From: Ideonella_A sakaiensis_A
GTDB lineage: Bacteria; Pseudomonadota; Gammaproteobacteria; Burkholderiales; Burkholderiaceae_C
Assembly (NCBI RefSeq): GCF_048320135.1
Contig: NZ_CP182947.1
Coordinates: 1,922,001-1,986,000, forward strand
Length of the DNA stretch: 64,000 nucleotides
Reading direction: 5' to 3'
A program made the position numbers and the translations under genes. Positions within the stretch are counted from its first letter, which is position 1, and every line of letters starts with the position of its first letter. The notes beneath the pieces are model-generated. The model saw only the letters and a list, made by a program, of their open reading frames with translations. It was not told the DNA's origin and searched no databases. This document shows, one piece after another, positions 52,856-61,684 of this stretch.

Positions 52856-53911
52856 TCACGATACACGCCCGAACCACAGCACCGACAGCCCCGCGGCGGC
52901 AGCCAGCAGCAGCGCCGCTGCCAGCACCAGCAGCGCCGACAGCTCGGTATCGACCTTGCGCATCTGCAGTTGCGAGCCAAGGCCCTGGTAGACGCTGCGC
53001 AGCGCCTCGGCGGTCGCCGCATGGTGGTATTCGCCGCCGGTCATCTGCGCCACCTCGCGCAACGTCGGCTCGTCGAGTTGCAGGTAGATCGCCATCCCGT
53101 CCCCCATCGTCGCATGGCCGTCGGGTGTGCCGAGGCCGACGACATGGATTCGCACGCCGCGATCGGCGGCCATCCGGGCGGCCTGCAGCGTATCGATGCC
53201 GGTCGTGCGGCGGCCGTCGCTGAGCAGGATGATCGCGGCCGCTTCATATGAGCCGGGCTTGACCGGGGCAAATGCCTTCGGCGCAGGTCTTGCCGCCTTG
53301 CCGGCGCGGTCGTCGGTGCCTCGCGTCGAGACATCGCGCCGCGGGCCGAAGGTCATCTCGTCGAGGTCGATGTGATGGTCCGGGAACAGTTCGGCCAGGC
53401 AGATCACGATCGCATTGCCGACCGCGGTGCCGTACTGCATCTGCACCGCATCGATCGCGCTGACCAGCGAACCGCGGTCCATCGTTGCCCGCTGTGCGAC
53501 CTGCGCGCTGCCGGCGAAAGTCACCAGACCGACGTCGATGCGGGTCGGCACCTCGACGAGGAAGGCCTTCGCCGCCTCCTGTGCAGCGACCATCCGCGAT
53601 GGCTTGACATCCTGCACCCTCATGCTGCGCGAGATGTCGATCGCCAGCAGGATCGTCGTCCGTGCCCATGGCAGCGTCACCGGCGCCGTCGGCCGCGCGA
53701 GCGACAACAGCAGCAGCGCCAGCGCCAGCCACAGCAGCACCGGCGGCACATGCCGCCGCCATGTGTGGTGCCCGGCAGCACGCACCAGCTGCAGGCTGGA
53801 AAACCTGAGCGCCGCCTTGCCGCGCCGGCGCAGCAGCCACAGGTAGAGCAGCGGCAGCAATGGCAGCACCAGCATCCACCACAGGTTGTGAGGCCACAGG
53901 AAATGCAGCAT
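52856..53911 (-). CDS. VWA domain membrane protein (BatA-like)
   Basis: A 351-aa protein starting MLHFLWPHNLWWMLVLPLLP, the usual opening of BatA/aerotolerance-type proteins. Two N-terminal helices flank a short basic loop, then a von Willebrand A domain with an intact MIDAS: D92-x-S94-x-S96 (AIDISRSM), the Thr region and LLSDGRRTTG. A C-terminal helix ends the protein. VWA proteins of this kind usually work with a MoxR ATPase, but none is adjacent here. The frame extends to a GTG at 53920; the ATG at 53911 suits the family better. Confidence 0.87.
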   Translation of the reverse strand: MLHFLWPHNLWWMLVLPLLPLLYLWLLRRRGKAALRFSSLQLVRAAGHHTWRRHVPPVLLWLALALLLLSLARPTAPVTLPWARTTILLAIDISRSMRVQDVKPSRMVAAQEAAKAFLVEVPTRIDVGLVTFAGSAQVAQRATMDRGSLVSAIDAVQMQYGTAVGNAIVICLAELFPDHHIDLDEMTFGPRRDVSTRGTDDRAGKAARPAPKAFAPVKPGSYEAAAIILLSDGRRTTGIDTLQAARMAADRGVRIHVVGLGTPDGHATMGDGMAIYLQLDEPTLREVAQMTGGEYHHAATAEALRSVYQGLGSQLQMRKVDTELSALLVLAAALLLAAAAGLSVLWFGRVS

Positions 53912-54144
53912 CGGATCCACCCGGCGTGACGCGCCGACACCACCCCGGCAGCGCCAATCACAGCCGAGGGGCGGGCAACGCCATCGATTCTGAGGGAGGG
54001 ATCAAAAGAGCGCCATCGGCAGGCACGCGAGGCCGGGTCGATCAGAATGCCGGCAAGGTCGGACGATTCGCGTGTCGGTCGGATCTGCCGACAGACCCGA
54101 GTCACACGCATTCGATCAAGCATTGGTGCCGAGGACAACAAGCG

Positions 54145-54480
54145 TTGAAATCCCACTTCCGCCGCCATCCCTGGCTCGTGTCGGCGCTCGCGCTGGCATG
54201 TGTGCTGGCGCTTTTTTTCGCGGTCCGGTTTACCGCTGGCGTCGTCTACTGGAACCTGCACCGCGAAGAGCCCGTGCGGGCCTGGATGACGGTGCGTTAT
54301 GTCGGCAAGAGCTGGAAGCTGCCGCCGCGCGAGGTCGCCACCGCGGCCGGGCTGCCGGAACCGGTACGCGGCCAGCCGCTGACACTGGCCGAGATCGCGC
54401 GGCAACGCGGCGTGCCGGTCGAACAGGTGATCCTCGACGTGGAAACCGCGGTCGCCAGGCTGCAGGCGGGCCAGCGGTGA
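54145..54480 (+). CDS. Small membrane-anchored protein preceding DedA
   Basis: A 111-aa protein with one N-terminal transmembrane helix (LVSALALACVLALFFAVRFT) and a soluble domain: RAWMTVRYVGKSWKLPPREV followed by LTLAEIARQRGVPVEQVILD, a helix-turn-helix-like pair of helices. I have an impression of similar genes beside dedA in related bacteria. The likely start is a TTG at 54145 with GAGGA 9 nt upstream. Its TGA overlaps the GTG start of dedA (GTGA), implying coupled translation. Function unknown. Confidence 0.72.
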   Translation: MKSHFRRHPWLVSALALACVLALFFAVRFTAGVVYWNLHREEPVRAWMTVRYVGKSWKLPPREVATAAGLPEPVRGQPLTLAEIARQRGVPVEQVILDVETAVARLQAGQR

Positions 54481-55082
54481 CCGACTGGCTGCTGGCGCTG
54501 GTGCCGCAGTACGGGATCTGGCTGCTCGGCGCATGCACCTTCCTGTCCTGCCTCGCATTGCCGGTGCCGGCCTCGATCCTGATGCTGGCCGCGGGCGGCT
54601 TCGTCGCGTCGGACGATCTGTCGTTGACCGGCAGCGTCGCCGCGGCACTGACCGGCGCCATCGCCGGCGACCAGGTGGGTTATTTCGGCGGCCGCTGGGG
54701 CGGCACCCGGCTGATCGAGCGGCTCGGCTCGCGCGTTGCATTGCTGGGCAAGGCGATGGCCTTGCTGGCGGCGCGCGGCGGGCTCGCGGTTTATCTGTCG
54801 CGCTGGCTGGTGTCGGCACTCGGGCCCTACGTCAACCTGGCCGCCGGCGCGGCACGGCAGCGGTGGGCCAGCTTCACGTTGTGGGCGATCGCCGGTGAGG
54901 CGACCTGGGTCGGCATCTATATCGGCCTCGGTTATGTTTTCACCGGCAATATCGCGGCGGCATCGTCAATGGCGCTGGAGGTGCTGGGCTTTTTCGCAGC
55001 CGGGGCGGTGGCCCTTGGCCTGGCTGTCTGGCTGACATTGACGGTGAAGGAGGAACGGGCGCGCGCGCGGCAGGCCGACTGA
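54477..55082 (+). CDS. DedA family membrane protein
   Basis: A 201-aa DedA/SNARE-associated family protein starting with GTG at 54477. Conserved segments: FLSCLALPVPASILMLAAGG, GAIAGDQVGYFGGRWGG (family motif G..lGd...Y..Gr..G) and FLSRWLVSALGPYVNLAAGA-like (YLSRWLVSALGPYVNLAAG) with the key Arg. DedA proteins act in lipid-carrier or phospholipid flipping and membrane homeostasis. Coupled to the preceding small gene. Confidence 0.92.
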   Translation: MTDWLLALVPQYGIWLLGACTFLSCLALPVPASILMLAAGGFVASDDLSLTGSVAAALTGAIAGDQVGYFGGRWGGTRLIERLGSRVALLGKAMALLAARGGLAVYLSRWLVSALGPYVNLAAGAARQRWASFTLWAIAGEATWVGIYIGLGYVFTGNIAAASSMALEVLGFFAAGAVALGLAVWLTLTVKEERARARQAD

Positions 55083-55217
55083 CGGCGATGACGGCCTCGA
55101 CCTTCGCTCACGCAAGCAATTCACGGCGCCGGCACGCCCGCTTTTGCCACGCCTGCATCAGCAAGTGACAATGAATCGCATCCCCTGCCAGCGCCGACAC
55201 CAACACCGGCTGGACGC

Positions 55218-56078
55218 TTGAAGCAAACTCCAAAAACCGTCAGCAACGGGCACCACGGCGCAGACCGTCTTTCGGCATTGCGCCCGCTGCGCGCCTTCTG
55301 CGGGCTCGTCGGCGAGGCCGCGCAGACGCAGTTCCGCAAGCTGTTCGAACTGGCCGCAGTGGTTGCCGGCGTGCTGACCGCTGCGGCTCAGCCAGGAACC
55401 TGGCGGCCGGCACTGCGCAGGTCGCTTGCGCGCCAGATCATCTCGTCGGGTGTCGAGGCCAGCGCGTTGATCGCCTTTCTCGCGGTCGCGTTCGGCATCC
55501 TGCTGGTTGCGCAATACCAGCTCTGGCTCGGTGGCGTCGTGCAGTCGCGCTGGCTCGGCCCGGTGCTCAATGCGGTGCTCGTGCGCGAGCTGGGGCCGGT
55601 GCTCGTCAACCTGATCCTGATCGCCAGAAGCGGCAGCACGATGGCCTCCGAGCTGGCGCTGGTGCATGTATCCGGCGAGGATCGCGTCGCCGAAGGCCAG
55701 GGGCTCGACCCGGTCGGCTATTTCGTCGTCCCGCGTGTGCTTGCGCTGGTGATTTCGGCGATCTGCCTGACGACGCTGCTGGTCGCGTTTTCCTTCCTCA
55801 CCGTCTACATCGTCGGCCGCTGGGTCAGCGTCAATACCGGCAGCTTCCAGGAATTCGCCCACCTCACATTGAGCGCCCTGACCGCGGCCGATGTCGTCAG
55901 CCTGCTGCTGAAAACGACGATCCCGCCGCTGCTGACCGGCTGCATCTGCTGCCTGGAGGGTTTCGGCGCCGAGGACACCCACGCCGGTGTGCCGCGTGCC
56001 GCGCGCATCGCGGTGCAGCGCTCGGTGGTCGCATCGTTCGCGGTGATCTCCGGCATCTCGATCTGGGCCTACCTGTAG
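55218..56078 (+). CDS. MlaE-type ABC permease
   Basis: A 286-aa inner-membrane permease of the MlaE family, which moves phospholipids or other lipids with an MCE protein. Family segments: LVRELGPVLVNLILIARSGS with the conserved ELGP and ARSGS, then MASELALVHVSGEDRVAEGQ and DPVGYFVVPRVLAL. The N-terminal ~60 residues are cytosolic. The likely start is a TTG at 55218; no strong ribosome site or other in-frame start is better. First gene of a five-gene run with 7, 3, -13 and -4 bp junctions. Confidence 0.88.
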   Translation: MKQTPKTVSNGHHGADRLSALRPLRAFCGLVGEAAQTQFRKLFELAAVVAGVLTAAAQPGTWRPALRRSLARQIISSGVEASALIAFLAVAFGILLVAQYQLWLGGVVQSRWLGPVLNAVLVRELGPVLVNLILIARSGSTMASELALVHVSGEDRVAEGQGLDPVGYFVVPRVLALVISAICLTTLLVAFSFLTVYIVGRWVSVNTGSFQEFAHLTLSALTAADVVSLLLKTTIPPLLTGCICCLEGFGAEDTHAGVPRAARIAVQRSVVASFAVISGISIWAYL

Positions 56079-56085
56079 GCGCTGC

Positions 56086-56790
56086 ATGCCGATGAGCGAA
56101 ACCATCCTCGAATTCCGGCAGCTCGCGGCAGCAGGCGGGCACCTCTACGACACTGCCCTCTGGCAGATCAATCTGCGTCTCGCGCGCGGCGAGCTCGCGC
56201 TGGTGCATCTGGAGAGCGGGCACCTGCGGACACCGCTGGCCGATGCGGCGCAGGGGCTCGTCGAGCCGCTCGAGGGCGACGTGAGGTTTTTCGGCGAATC
56301 GTGGAGCGGCATGTCGTTCAGCGACCGGCTCGCTGCGCGTTCACGGATCGGGCGCGTCTTCGAGGAACCCGGCTGGATCAGCGAACTCGACATGGACGAG
56401 AACATCACGCTGGCGCAGCAGCACCACCATCCGGACCGGTCGCTGGCGAGCATCCGTGACGAAGCGGCCGAGCTGGCGCGCCGCTTCTCGCTGCCGGGGC
56501 TGCCGCTCGGCAAGCCGTCGGCGATGCGCGCGCCGGATCTGCGCCGGGCGGCATGCGTGCGCGCCTTCCTCGGCAAGCCGGAGCTGCTGATCCTCGAGCG
56601 GCCGACCACTGGCATCCATCCGGAGATCATGCCGGCGCTGATCGCCAGCGTGCGTGCCGCGCGGGAACGCGGCGCGGCGGTGCTGTGGACCACCGACAAC
56701 CCGGCCGAGTTGCACGATCCCGCCATCAGGGCGACCATCGTCTGCACGATGACCGGCTCGCAGATGAGCAGCCGAACCGCGGAAGGATGA
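56086..56790 (+). CDS. MlaF-like ABC ATPase with degenerate catalytic motifs
   Basis: A 234-aa protein that keeps the ABC fold in outline but has lost most of its catalytic sequence. The Walker A site reads LESGHLRTP (residues 42-50) instead of GxxGxGKST, with Arg at the essential Lys. The Q-loop Gln is Glu93. The LSGGQ signature is replaced by MRAPD (147-151). Walker B ends LLILERP (167-173) where LLLLDEP is normal. The switch His is absent (TTDNP). Position between the MlaE permease and the MCE gene identifies it as the MlaF counterpart. Either it is a non-hydrolysing structural subunit, or another ATPase serves the system. Confidence 0.8.
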   Translation: MPMSETILEFRQLAAAGGHLYDTALWQINLRLARGELALVHLESGHLRTPLADAAQGLVEPLEGDVRFFGESWSGMSFSDRLAARSRIGRVFEEPGWISELDMDENITLAQQHHHPDRSLASIRDEAAELARRFSLPGLPLGKPSAMRAPDLRRAACVRAFLGKPELLILERPTTGIHPEIMPALIASVRAARERGAAVLWTTDNPAELHDPAIRATIVCTMTGSQMSSRTAEG

Positions 56791-56793
56791 GCG

Positions 56794-57525
56794 ATGCCGA
56801 AACCATTGAAAGTGACACGGGCCAACGAGATCGTCGGGCTGTTCATCCTGCTGGCCGTTGCGATCGGCATCGCCGGGCTGGTCCTCGGCCCGCAGACGCA
56901 GCGCTGGTTCACGACCACCCGCACGATCGCGATCCAGCTGCCGCCGGAAGGTTCGCTCGGCCTGCGCCGCGGCGGCGAGGTGCAGATCCTCGGTTCGGTG
57001 GTCGGCAGCGTCGACGACATCTTCGTCACCGATGCCGGCGAGATGGAGGCCCGAGTCAGCATCCAGGGCGACTTCATCCGCTTCGTGCGCAGCGATTCGC
57101 GGGCGATCATCAGCAAACCGCTCGGCATCGGCGACGCCGAGATCGAGATCACCCGCGGCACTGGCGAACCACTGCCGCCGGTCGGCGCGGTGCTGCAAGG
57201 CGCGGCCGACAAGGCGCCGACCGCGATGATGGAGGAGACGCTGGCGGTGGTCCGCGAAGAGGCCTTGCCGACGATCCGCGAACTGCGCGGTGCGGTGGCC
57301 GAATTCACGAAGCTCGCCGCGGACCTGCGCGGCCAGCAGGCCGGCATCGCGCAGGCGCTGAACCACGTCAACCGCGTCGGCGCCCAACTCGAACGCGGCG
57401 ACGGCCTGGCCGCGATGCTGATCAGCGACCCGAAGCCGGCCGCCGAACTGCGCGCAGCGCTGCCGAAGCTGAACCGTGCACTCGATGAATTGCGCACGAC
57501 GCTGGCCGGCGCATGCAGCAGGTGA
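56794..57525 (+). CDS. MCE/MlaD-family lipid-binding protein, first part
   Basis: A 243-aa protein with one N-terminal anchor helix (VGLFILLAVAIGIAGLVLG) and an MCE domain at about residues 40-125 (GSLGLRRGGEVQILGSVVGS, ISKPLGIGDAEIEI). A long amphipathic helix follows (MMEETLAVVREEALPTIREL onward), as in MCE proteins that form hexameric lipid tunnels. It ends in TGA just as the helix should continue; the helical pattern resumes in the next frame. A -1 shift at 57513 would join LDELRTTLAGA to MQQVMRNA without a break. Confidence 0.85.
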   Translation: MPKPLKVTRANEIVGLFILLAVAIGIAGLVLGPQTQRWFTTTRTIAIQLPPEGSLGLRRGGEVQILGSVVGSVDDIFVTDAGEMEARVSIQGDFIRFVRSDSRAIISKPLGIGDAEIEITRGTGEPLPPVGAVLQGAADKAPTAMMEETLAVVREEALPTIRELRGAVAEFTKLAADLRGQQAGIAQALNHVNRVGAQLERGDGLAAMLISDPKPAAELRAALPKLNRALDELRTTLAGACSR

Positions 57526-57770
57526 TGCGAAATGCCCGCCTCGCATCGGCCGACGCCCGGCGGCTGATGGCATCGCTGCCCGAGCTCGAACACTCCGCGC
57601 GGCGGGCCTTCGATGCGGCGCCCGGCGTGCTGCTGCAAAGCCAGCAGACGCTGCACGAGATCGAGCGGCTGACCGAAGGTGTGCAGCGCCACTGGCTGGT
57701 GCGCGACCACATCGATGCGCCACCATCCGGCCATCGGCTGAGCAGCGGGCGGGTCGGGACCGAGCGATGA
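57513..57770 (+). CDS. C-terminal helical part of the MCE protein in a second frame
   Basis: An 85-aa open frame overlapping the end of the MCE gene by 13 bp. The sequence SLPELEHSARRAFDAAPGVL ... IERLTEGVQRHWLVRDHI has the amphipathic character and the terminal (Q/E)RHWL(L/V)R motif often seen at the end of MCE proteins. It could be a separately started coupled gene (ATG at 57513), the product of a natural frameshift, or the result of a one-base error in the sequence. No slippery heptamer is present at the overlap, so programmed -1 shifting is not supported. Confidence 0.65.
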   Translation: MQQVMRNARLASADARRLMASLPELEHSARRAFDAAPGVLLQSQQTLHEIERLTEGVQRHWLVRDHIDAPPSGHRLSSGRVGTER

Positions 57771-58717
57771 GCACCTGCGCCGCGCAGTGCGCGCGACGGG
57801 TCCTGCTCGCATTGCTCGCCGGCATCAGCGTCTCCTGCGCCGGCCCACCGCAGCAGCGGGCCAGGCCACCGGCCGTTGAATCTCAGGTGACGCAGGCCTT
57901 CGAGGTCGCAAGACGGGCCTACCAGCAGGGCGACTTCGCGCAGGCGCAGCTGCTCTACCGTCAGGCGCTGCAACGCGCCCGCGAGATCGACCATGCGGCA
58001 CTCGCCGCCGACGCGGCCTACAACCTTGCGGTCAGCGAGATCGCGCTGCAGAACTACGCTGCTGCCGTCCAGTTGCTGCGCGAAGCCGGCTACGACGCGG
58101 CGCGCGCGGGCACCGACACGTTCGAGCCACTGCTGTTGCGGGCAAAGGTCGCGCTGCTGCGTCAACGGCCGGCGGAAGCGATCGCACTCGCCGATCAGGT
58201 GATCGCGGCGCCGGCTGCGGCACCAGCGCTGCGCCAGCAGGCGATGCTGCTGCGCGGGCAGGTCCATGCCGAAGCCGGCGAGCTTGCGGCGGCGCGTGCC
58301 GACTTGCGTGCGGTCGCGCTGCCGGCCGATGCGCCGGCGCTGGCCGCCGATGCAAAAAAGCTCGAAGGCACGATTGCAAGCCACAGTGGCGACCACGCCG
58401 CCGCGGCGCGGCTGTTCGATGCCGAAGCCGAGTTGCTGCGCGCCGCACTTCGCTACCGCGACATGGCACACGCCTACGCCCGCGCCGCCGACGCCCACCT
58501 CGCAGCGGGCCATCCAGCGCTGGCCGCCGACCGCTTTTACCTCGCCGCGCGCAGCCAACATGCATCAGGCAACGCGGCCGCGGCAAACCGGCATCTGGCA
58601 GCGAGCCTGGCCGCGGCGGCGCAGGCCGGCGACGCCGCCGCGAGCGCGCGGGCGCGGGCGCTGCTCGACGAGATCAATGCCGCCAATCAGCCGGCGCGCC
58701 GGCCCCTCAGCAGGTAG
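57767..58717 (+). CDS. TPR-repeat lipoprotein
   Basis: A 316-aa predicted lipoprotein: MSTCAAQCARRVLLALLAGI with lipobox around SVSCAG (C25), then a chain of helix pairs resembling tetratricopeptide repeats (RRAYQQGDFAQAQLLYRQAL, AAYNLAVSEIALQNYAAAVQ, HAYARAADAHLAAGHPALAA). Such proteins are scaffolds at the outer membrane. It closes the MCE operon, its ATG overlapping the preceding TGA (ATGA), in the place where Mla-like operons often carry an auxiliary lipoprotein. The 3' end overlaps the convergent GAF-cyclase gene by 31 bp. Confidence 0.8.
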   Translation: MSTCAAQCARRVLLALLAGISVSCAGPPQQRARPPAVESQVTQAFEVARRAYQQGDFAQAQLLYRQALQRAREIDHAALAADAAYNLAVSEIALQNYAAAVQLLREAGYDAARAGTDTFEPLLLRAKVALLRQRPAEAIALADQVIAAPAAAPALRQQAMLLRGQVHAEAGELAAARADLRAVALPADAPALAADAKKLEGTIASHSGDHAAAARLFDAEAELLRAALRYRDMAHAYARAADAHLAAGHPALAADRFYLAARSQHASGNAAAANRHLAASLAAAAQAGDAAASARARALLDEINAANQPARRPLSR

Positions 58718-59826
58718 GTCGTCACCTCGCCCTGGCCGCGCACATAGAACTCGCCGCGCGGCTCGAACAGATAGTTGTCCTCGAGCAGCGCATGGCTTGC
58801 CTCGCTGACCTGGATGCCGCCCGGCACGCCGAGCGCTTCCATCTGGCAGGCCGTATCGACCGCCGGCCCCCACAGGTCGTAGGCCAGCTTGTGGATGCCG
58901 ACGACGCCGGCAATCGTCGCGCCCGAATGCACACCGATGCGCACGCTGAACGGCTTGCGCGAACCGGTGGCAATCGTCGCGATCTCGCGCTGCATCGCCA
59001 GCGCGAGATCGGCGACGGCCTCGGCGTGATCGGCCCGCGGCTCCGGCAGCCCGCATGCCGCCAGGTAGGCATTGCTGATCGTCTTGATCTTTTGCACGCC
59101 CGCCTGTTCGGCGAGCCGGTCGAACAGCGAGAACACCTCGTTCAGCAGCTCGATGATTTCGCTCGGCGGCCGCCCGCCGACCACCTCCCAGAAATCGTCG
59201 ACGCTGCACAACATGATGCTGGCCTCCGGATATTCCTCGACGATCGTCGCCTGCGGATCGGCGCGCAGCCGGTCGGCAACCGGCTTCGGAAACAGGCTCA
59301 TCAGCAGCCGCTCGGCCTCGGCCTTCGCGCGGCGCAACGACAGCAGCGCCTCGACCTGCCGGCCGAGCGCGCGCAGCGCCTCGCGCTGCCCATCGTCGAG
59401 CGTGCGCGGCACGCGGTCGATCACGCACAAGGTGCCCATCGCATGGCCCGCCGGCGTGATCAGCGGCGTGCCGGCATAGAAGCGGATATTCGGATCCGAC
59501 TTGACCAGCGGGTTGTCGGCAAACCGTTCGTCGGCCGCCGCGTCGTTGACGACCATCAGCTCGGGCTTCAGGATCGCATGCGCACAAAACGCCACGTCAC
59601 GCGGCGTCTCCGATGCCGCCAGCCCGACCCGCGCCTTGAAATACTGGCGGTTCTCATCGACCAGCGACACCAGCGCAATCGGCGTGCCGCAGATCTTCGA
59701 CGCCAGAAAGACGAGGTCGTCGTACTCGGATTCGGCGAGGGTGTCGAGGATCTCGAACCGGTGCAGTTCGTCGAGGCGCTCCTGCTCGTCCGGGGGGAGG
59801 GGGGCGCTGGGCATTGGCTGCTCCAT
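58687..59826 (-). CDS. GAF domain fused to a class III cyclase domain lacking catalytic residues
   Basis: A 379-aa protein. GAF domain at residues ~25-165 (LVSLVDENRQYFKARVGL, FYAGTPLITPAGHAMGTLCV), a short helical linker, then a class III nucleotide cyclase domain at ~195-375. The two metal-binding Asp are replaced: S208 in LCSVDDF (normally FADIVGF) and N252 in TISNAY (normally GDAY). The transition-state Asn and Arg are D324 and Q328 (VDTACQM for VNxASRM). Lys248 is kept. It therefore should not make cAMP or cGMP and may act as a GAF-linked allosteric or binding module. The ATG at 59826 follows a TTG that could also serve. Confidence 0.82.
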   Translation of the reverse strand: MEQPMPSAPLPPDEQERLDELHRFEILDTLAESEYDDLVFLASKICGTPIALVSLVDENRQYFKARVGLAASETPRDVAFCAHAILKPELMVVNDAAADERFADNPLVKSDPNIRFYAGTPLITPAGHAMGTLCVIDRVPRTLDDGQREALRALGRQVEALLSLRRAKAEAERLLMSLFPKPVADRLRADPQATIVEEYPEASIMLCSVDDFWEVVGGRPPSEIIELLNEVFSLFDRLAEQAGVQKIKTISNAYLAACGLPEPRADHAEAVADLALAMQREIATIATGSRKPFSVRIGVHSGATIAGVVGIHKLAYDLWGPAVDTACQMEALGVPGGIQVSEASHALLEDNYLFEPRGEFYVRGQGEVTTYLLRGRRAG

Positions 59827-59920
59827 CAATGGGGTGATGGCTGTTGCGACTCATTCTATGGCGTGCCAACATTGTTCCCGTACCACGGTGCGGCAGGCAC
59901 CCGAGACGCGAGATGCACCC

Positions 59921-61228
59921 ATGCATGTCAAGCGACCGCAGACGATTCCCCGCTGTGCCGACACGAGCACAGCCGCAAGGCGCCCTTCCTGGAACCTGTA
60001 CCCATTCACGCCAGAGGCGATGGATGAATACCTGGCCTTCCTGGAAACCGCATTCGACGGGCCTGCGGCCGACTCGATCGCCGCCGTCAGCCGTCGCTTG
60101 CAAGGCACCCGATCGCGGGCCCAACTTGCGCTGGAAGGCCGCCTGCAGCCGAGTGATGCCGCAGCGCCGTTCGCATTCATCGGTCAACGTGACCTACCCC
60201 AAGGCAAGCCACCCTACCGGACACTGCGACCATTCGACGGTCGGCCTCCCCGGCTACTGCCCGACCACTGCAACGGGCAGTTTCCGCTGGCGACCGCAGA
60301 AACACTCGCCGCGCTCTCCGACCAGGTCTACGATCCCTTGGCTTCGGTCGCGCACCGGCTGCGAAAAAATCCCTTCGTTTCACATGTGCGCGTGTTCGAC
60401 AGGCTGGGGGCGGAAGCCATCGGGCTTGTTTACGACGGTCGCCCGGTGCTCGTTTTCCGCGGCACCGAACCCGCGTCACTCCGCGACTGGCTGCAAGACC
60501 TGATGGTCTGGTTCAAGCCTGTCGACAACGACCGGCCAGAGCTGCGGATCCATTCAGGATTTCTCGACTACCTTCAATTGTTGTGGCCAGCGATCGAGGC
60601 ATGGCGGATGTCCTTGCCAGAGCGATCGACCGGATGGCTGCTGACCGGCCACAGCCTCGGAGGTGCGATGGCCAAGCTGGCCGCCTGGCGATTGCACGAC
60701 AGCGGCGAGAGGATCGAAGCCGTTGTTTCCTTCGGGGCGCCAGCAATTGGCAATCGGGCGTTCCAGGCGTGGTGCGAGTCGCAGGATCTGGCTGCACGCA
60801 TATGGCGGGTCGTCTCGGGCCCGGACATCGTCCCAGTGGTCCTGCCGAGCGAGATTGGCTACGCGCATGTCGGTACGCAGATTTCGCTCAGCGAAGATTG
60901 GCACAGCGATGAAACGTTCTGGGCGCAGTGGCTTGGCTCGGTGAACGCACCCGGCTGGACGTTTGCTGCAGCCAGCTTGAAGCAGGCCTGGCCAACAGCG
61001 GCGGCGGCCGCCCTGCTGTTGGGACCGGCCGCCTTCAGCGCCGCAAGGGGAACAGTCGCACACATGCGCGAGTTCGGGTATGCGCAGTCGCTGTCGCGGG
61101 CAATGGCCTTGTACGCGCTTGCTGCACTTGCGCAAAGGTCTCCCCGCCGCGAGCGGCAGGCCTCGGACCTCGAACTCGTCAAGCGCCACACCGATCTCGC
61201 AGCGCTTCGGATCGCCGCTCGAATCTGA
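59921..61228 (+). CDS. Class 3 lipase family protein
   Basis: A 435-aa alpha/beta hydrolase with the Lipase_3 layout: PVLVFRGTEPASLRDWLQDL (oxyanion region), IHSGFLDYLQLLW, nucleophile elbow LLTGHSLGGAMAKLAAWRL, and VVSFGAPAIGNRAF; SGPDIVPVV carries the candidate Asp. A likely His is near YAHVG. A hydrophobic Ala-rich segment follows at about residues 340-365 (AAAAALLLGPAAFSAA), perhaps membrane-associated. The start is uncertain: ATG at 59921 is used; 59858 is also possible. Codon usage looks slightly less GC-extreme than the neighbours. Confidence 0.85.
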   Translation: MHVKRPQTIPRCADTSTAARRPSWNLYPFTPEAMDEYLAFLETAFDGPAADSIAAVSRRLQGTRSRAQLALEGRLQPSDAAAPFAFIGQRDLPQGKPPYRTLRPFDGRPPRLLPDHCNGQFPLATAETLAALSDQVYDPLASVAHRLRKNPFVSHVRVFDRLGAEAIGLVYDGRPVLVFRGTEPASLRDWLQDLMVWFKPVDNDRPELRIHSGFLDYLQLLWPAIEAWRMSLPERSTGWLLTGHSLGGAMAKLAAWRLHDSGERIEAVVSFGAPAIGNRAFQAWCESQDLAARIWRVVSGPDIVPVVLPSEIGYAHVGTQISLSEDWHSDETFWAQWLGSVNAPGWTFAAASLKQAWPTAAAAALLLGPAAFSAARGTVAHMREFGYAQSLSRAMALYALAALAQRSPRRERQASDLELVKRHTDLAALRIAARI

Positions 61229-61345
61229 CCGTCAGCCCGACCGCCTCGATGGGCCGCATTGCCATACTTCGGCCCAGACCGAAGCACCGCGCACCGTTTC
61301 TGTTGCACATTGGCGTCTCGAACCGACCGACCATGAGGCGAACCG

Positions 61346-61684
61346 ATGACGATCACCTGTTTCATCCGCTACCAGATCGACCCCTTCCAGCGTGAGGCGT
61401 TCAAGCGTTATGCGCAAAGCTGGGGCCGCATCATTCCGCGCTGCGGCGGCACGCTGGTCGGCTACTTCCTGCCGCATGAGGGCAGCAACGATGTGGCCTG
61501 GGGGCTGATCGGCTTCGACGACATGGCAGCCTACGAGCGCTACCGTGCGACGCTGAAGACCGACGCCGAAGGCCGCGCCAACTTCGAGTTCGCGCAGGAC
61601 AAGCGATTCATCCTGCGCGAAGAGCGCAGCCGGCTCGAGGATGTCGACGGCACCCGCAATCTGGCGCGGACGGTGGCGCCATGA
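61346..61684 (+). CDS. NIPSNAP family protein
   Basis: A 112-aa ferredoxin-like protein: [60 protein letters not shown], matching bacterial NIPSNAP proteins (dimeric alpha-beta barrel fold). No defined activity; members sit with monooxygenase-like or stress genes. GAGG lies 7 nt before the ATG. Its stop overlaps the next start (ATGA). Confidence 0.88.
   Translation: MTITCFIRYQIDPFQREAFKRYAQSWGRIIPRCGGTLVGYFLPHEGSNDVAWGLIGFDDMAAYERYRATLKTDAEGRANFEFAQDKRFILREERSRLEDVDGTRNLARTVAP

Noticed and set aside
56794..57525. Programmed -1 frameshift in the MCE gene
   Set aside because: There is no slippery heptamer or downstream stem at the overlap; mutation, error or separate initiation are likelier.
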